Assembly: GCA_012511315.1 (NCBI GenBank)
Contig: JAAZGI010000204.1
Coordinates: forward strand, 1-8,205
DNA length: 8,205 nucleotides
Direction of reading: 5' to 3'
Source: Clostridium sp.
Lineage (GTDB): Bacteria > Bacillota > Clostridia > Clostridiales > Clostridiaceae
Below are positions 5,981 to 8,205 of this stretch, one piece after another. The notes under the pieces were generated by a model. The model saw only the letters and a program-made list of their open reading frames with translations. It was not told the origin of the DNA and did not search any database. How positions within the stretch are numbered: the stretch's first letter is position 1; every line of letters starts with the position of its first letter. A program made the position numbers and the translations under genes.

Positions 5981-6967
5981 CTAGGGGTCTACCGAAAGGC
6001 GATATTCGCCATAGGGAAAGGAGCGGAGACCCTCTGGGGTGTCTAAAAGGATATGCCCTTTCTCATCCGTACCTATAAGCTCGCCGGTGACCCTTAGGCC
6101 GCTTCCAGCAATCAAGGTGACTAATTCCCCCTTAAGGTATAAGCGCTGGTTAAAAGCCTTTATAATCCCATCTACAGCCTGTGCAGAATCTACATTATTC
6201 CCTTTGGGTAGTAATAAGCTCATCCACTGCGTGACTTCGTCAATCAGTTTGGCAGCCAACTCATTTAAATCAAAAGGATGTCCTCCAGCCAGTCGTAATG
6301 AGGTGGCCACCTTACTAAGTTCAGCTGGGAAGGATTCATTATTTACATTGATCCCAATACCTAAAACCAAGTATTTCATCTGACCGGTTTCTAGCTCAAG
6401 CTCACCTTCTGTCAAAATTCCACACACCTTGTGCTTATCAAGGTAAATATCATTCACCCATTTTATAGCTGGTGAAAAACCTAACTCCTCCAGAACTGTT
6501 GTCACAGCTAAGGCAGCAGTAATGGTTACAAAATCAAACCGAGGAATTGTGTCGCCTTTATAAAGCAGACTAAAATAAATGCCTTGATCCGCTGGGGAGT
6601 GAAAGCTTCGACCTTGTCGACCTCGTCCACTGGTTTGGTGGCTAGTTATAACCACAGTACCAGGTGCTAGGTTTTCCTGATGTTCCTTGATCCAATCATT
6701 GGTACTGGATAAGGATTTAAAGACTTTTAATTGTTCGGGCAAAAGAGGGGTCTGCCGAAGAATTTCAGTTTCATTTAATTGTTGGGTTATTTCCTCTATA
6801 CGATAACCACGATTAGTTACAGATTTAATCTTGTAGCCATCATCGACTAAGGCTTTCACGTATTTCCAGATGGTATTACGGGATACGCCAAGTTGATCCG
6901 CTAATGTTTGTCCAGATACAAAATCATTTGAGTTTCTCAAACTATTCAATACTTTTTCTTTGCTCAT
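5981..6967 (-). CDS. birA: Bifunctional biotin--[carboxylase] ligase / biotin operon repressor BirA
   Basis: A 328-residue cytoplasmic enzyme that activates biotin with ATP to biotinyl-5'-AMP and attaches it to carboxylase carrier domains. In the class II form it also represses biotin genes. The N-terminal winged helix (1-60) is present with a clear helix-turn-helix, SGQTLADQLGVSRNTIWKYV (18-37). The catalytic domain shows STN (88-90), the adenylate-binding loop GRGRQGR (114-120), KWVNDI with Lys169, VCGIL (181-185) and GIGINVN (203-209). The C-terminal SH3-like domain is about 275-325. The length fits class II BirA. The ATG at 6967 is supported by AGGTGAT just upstream. It has a strong promoter of its own (6984-7012) overlapped by a BirA-box-like sequence. 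bioY lies downstream on the same strand, and no biotin synthesis genes are visible, which fits a cell that salvages biotin. Confidence 0.95.
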   Translation of the reverse strand: MSKEKVLNSLRNSNDFVSGQTLADQLGVSRNTIWKYVKALVDDGYKIKSVTNRGYRIEEITQQLNETEILRQTPLLPEQLKVFKSLSSTNDWIKEHQENLAPGTVVITSHQTSGRGRQGRSFHSPADQGIYFSLLYKGDTIPRFDFVTITAALAVTTVLEELGFSPAIKWVNDIYLDKHKVCGILTEGELELETGQMKYLVLGIGINVNNESFPAELSKVATSLRLAGGHPFDLNELAAKLIDEVTQWMSLLLPKGNNVDSAQAVDGIIKAFNQRLYLKGELVTLIAGSGLRVTGELIGTDEKGHILLDTPEGLRSFPYGEYRLSVDP

Positions 6968-6983
6968 TTCATCACCTATAAGG

Positions 6984-7012
6984 ATATTAATTCAAGGCCT
7001 CTTTATTGTCAA
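6984..7012 (-). promoter_or_regulatory. Sigma-A-type promoter of birA
   Basis: On the minus strand a perfect -35 TTGACA (7012-7007) is followed after exactly 17 bases by TAATAT (6989-6984). Transcription would begin near 6977, giving a very short leader that already contains the ribosome site for the ATG at 6967. This is the best promoter in the window. Confidence 0.75.
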
Positions 7013-7037
7013 CTAGTTCTGTATGCCGGGGTGACAA
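7006..7037 (-). promoter_or_regulatory. Candidate BirA operator overlapping the birA -35
   Basis: Read on the minus strand, TTGTCACCC and AGTTGACAA flank a 14-base spacer. The widely cited bacterial BirA box, as I recall it, is TTGTAAACC, 14-15 bases, GGTTTACAA. Each half agrees at seven of nine positions, and the outer seven bases (ATTGTCA/TGACAAT, 7005-7011 and 7032-7038) are perfectly symmetric. The right half covers the -35 hexamer, so binding would shut off birA. The -35 itself accounts for part of the match. Confidence 0.42.
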
Positions 7038-7089
7038 TTCTAGAATGATTTATTTTTGAAAACCAGAGCAGAGTAAAACTCCTTTAGTT

Positions 7090-7119
7090 TTAGCATTAGA
7101 CCTATTCATTTGGTATAAT
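7090..7119 (+). promoter_or_regulatory. Candidate promoter of the membrane-protein gene
   Basis: A perfect TATAAT at 7114-7119 follows TTAGCA (7090-7095, four of six -35 bases) with an 18-base spacer. The expected start near 7126 leaves a leader of about 60 bases. A second TATAAT at 7166-7171, inside the small palindrome GCTATAATAGC, has no -35 and lies too close to the gene to be the likelier choice. Confidence 0.45.
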
Positions 7120-7188
7120 TGAATTGAATAAATGGACGAAATGAAAGAAATATCAATTGAACAGCTATAATAGCGAAAGGAGTTTGCT

Positions 7189-7689
7189 ATGGCTAAAAAC
7201 GAACTCAAACAAAAAAAATCGATCAAAACAGAATGGGGGAAAAGTCTTCCCTTATTGGTTGGATTTATTATATTGACAGTGGCTGGATTCTTTCTTTTAA
7301 AGGGCATGGGATCGGAAGGAACCCTTGGACTCATTTTATCATCTGGGTTTATTCTCTTGTGGTTGGTCGTCGTTGTTCTTTGTGTTCGCACTAGACAGTG
7401 GTTGCCATTACTTGTCACTGGAGTTTATTGGTTGACTACGTCACTGGTAGAGTTATTCATCGGTGAAGTATCTGATCGAAGGATTGCTGATTTTATCCAA
7501 AGCTTGTCAGAATTTGCTGCCAAACCACTAATTGGTCTCAATCAAATTTCTAGTGAACTGGGACTCTTTGCCATGGCCGGCTTAACCTTAGCTTCACTAA
7601 TTGCTTTGATTATGATTCTCGATCAAAACAAGCCCAATCCTACCCTTAAAAATAATCAACCGGATTCTGACTCAACGGACTGGTTTTAA
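7189..7689 (+). CDS. Membrane protein of unknown function, four predicted helices
   Basis: I do not recognise this 166-residue protein. A lysine-rich N-terminus (MAKNELKQKKSIKTEWGK) is followed by four hydrophobic segments at about 19-38, 46-66, 70-91 and 122-144, then a polar, Asn/Asp/Ser-rich tail of about 20 residues ending DSTDWF. By the positive-inside rule the basic N-terminus and the RTRQ loop (67-70) should be cytoplasmic, which puts the C-terminal tail inside too. Between helices three and four a 30-residue segment (92-121) could be an amphipathic helix outside the membrane. There are no catalytic motifs or metal-binding clusters. The ATG is well supported by AAAGGAG (7176-7182) six bases upstream. 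It is divergent from birA and is followed by a 157-base gap before the AOR-family gene. No clear terminator lies in that gap, so co-transcription with that gene cannot be excluded. Confidence 0.75.
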   Translation: MAKNELKQKKSIKTEWGKSLPLLVGFIILTVAGFFLLKGMGSEGTLGLILSSGFILLWLVVVVLCVRTRQWLPLLVTGVYWLTTSLVELFIGEVSDRRIADFIQSLSEFAAKPLIGLNQISSELGLFAMAGLTLASLIALIMILDQNKPNPTLKNNQPDSDSTDWF

Positions 7690-7846
7690 ATTGACAATCG
7701 AGTTTTCTAAATTGTTGAGTCACAAATAAAGGCTCGCAAGCATGAAGCTTAAAAGATGAAGTAAATAGGAAAACTTAAAAGATCTAAATTCGGAAATAAA
7801 TAAAAGAATAATCAACTATAACTTAAAGACATAGGGGAATAACTTT

Positions 7847-8205
7847 ATGAAAGGGAACAATATGGAGAAAATATATGGTTACGCGGGGAAAATGCTTTTT
7901 ATTAACCTTTCCACCAATAGTGTGGAGGAAAAAGAATTATCAAGGGAAATGACCGAACTGTTTTTAGGTGGTTATGGCATAGGTGCCAAGGTCTTATATG
8001 ATATGATGCCAGCCGGTTGTGATGTGTTTGGGGAAGACAGCATGATTGGCTTCACAGTGGGTCCTTGCACAGGAACTGGTGCCACCATGTCGGGTCGCTG
8101 GACTGCTGTACATAAATCACCCGTAACTGGTGGTTGGAATGACTCAAACTGCGGTGGTTTCTTTGGTCCAGAACTAAAAAAAGCTGGCTTTGATGCCGTA
8201 TTTGT
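7847..8205 (+). CDS. Aldehyde:ferredoxin oxidoreductase family enzyme, N-terminal part (cut by window end)
   Basis: The first 119 residues of an AOR-family protein; members are usually about 600-700 residues, so most of the gene lies beyond the right edge. The segment matches the family's N-terminal beta domain: YGYAGKMLFINLSTNSVEE near the start, then FLGGYGIGAKVLYDMMPAG, GFTVGPCTGTGATMSGRW, AVHKSPVTGGW and DSNCGGFFGPELKKAGFDAV. In characterised relatives this domain binds a bis-pterin tungsten cofactor, and the enzyme oxidises aldehydes to acids using ferredoxin. The cysteines for the 4Fe-4S cluster lie later and cannot be checked. Two starts are possible: ATG 7847 (AGGGGA at 7833-7838) or the in-frame ATG 7862 (AAAGGG at 7850-7855). 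The second gives MEKIYGYAGK, closer to typical family starts. Other family branches include formaldehyde and glyceraldehyde-3-phosphate oxidoreductases and benzoyl-CoA reductase-type proteins, so the substrate is open. Confidence 0.9.
   Translation, partial: MKGNNMEKIYGYAGKMLFINLSTNSVEEKELSREMTELFLGGYGIGAKVLYDMMPAGCDVFGEDSMIGFTVGPCTGTGATMSGRWTAVHKSPVTGGWNDSNCGGFFGPELKKAGFDAVF

Noticed and set aside
7050..7418. Minus-strand open frame across the 7189 gene start and its promoter
   Set aside because: It overlaps the membrane-protein gene and its upstream signals and lacks a recognisable domain.
7690..7846. TTGACA at 7691-7696 as a promoter -35 for the AOR-family gene
   Set aside because: No -10-like hexamer at 16-18 bases; other promoter matches in this gap (TATAAC at 7817-7822) lack a -35, so none is called.

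Overview
The window looks like a chromosomal segment of a low-GC Gram-positive anaerobe, most likely class Clostridia. The reasons are AT-rich intergenic DNA, strong Shine-Dalgarno sites (AGGAGG, GAGGTG, AAAGGAG), a Bacillus/Clostridium-type LexA box, a BioY/BirA biotin-salvage pair, a double-domain PII-like protein, and the start of a tungsten-type aldehyde:ferredoxin oxidoreductase (AOR), an enzyme family typical of anaerobes. A narrower placement, for example near Eubacteriaceae or acetogens, is only a guess. I see no tRNA, rRNA, CRISPR array, insertion sequence or prophage module.

Layout: (1) 113-1132, minus strand, a complete XerC/XerD-like tyrosine recombinase, divergent from (2) 1305-2432, a PAF-acetylhydrolase-like alpha/beta hydrolase. 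A structured intergenic hairpin follows. (3) 2605-3255, a tandem PII-like signalling protein, closed by a long-stem terminator at 3301-3339. (4) 3397-5047, a two-gene SOS cassette: a Y-family translesion polymerase of the UvrX/YqjW type and a YolD-like partner. A near-consensus LexA box sits between its -10 and its ribosome binding site. A bidirectional terminator (5071-5121) separates it from the convergent genes on the right. (5) 5157-5723 and 5981-6967, minus strand, bioY and birA. These are the substrate-binding component of an ECF biotin transporter and the bifunctional biotin ligase/repressor. The birA promoter is well formed and overlaps a symmetric sequence resembling a BirA operator, while a perfect 14-bp inverted repeat lies between the two genes. 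(6) 7189-7689, an unrecognised four-helix membrane protein divergent from birA. (7) 7847 to the right edge, the N-terminal 119 residues of an AOR-family enzyme.

Working logic: the genes form several short, independently controlled units and not one pathway. The two clear regulons are SOS (LexA to polymerase plus YolD) and biotin (BirA probably regulating itself and perhaps bioY). No biotin biosynthesis genes are visible, so this locus fits scavenging. I did not find a convincing undescribed multi-gene system. The points most worth following are the putative BirA autoregulatory operator, the tandem PII protein without a visible partner, the palindrome and tandem repeat upstream of bioY, and the two mutually exclusive hairpins upstream of the PII gene.
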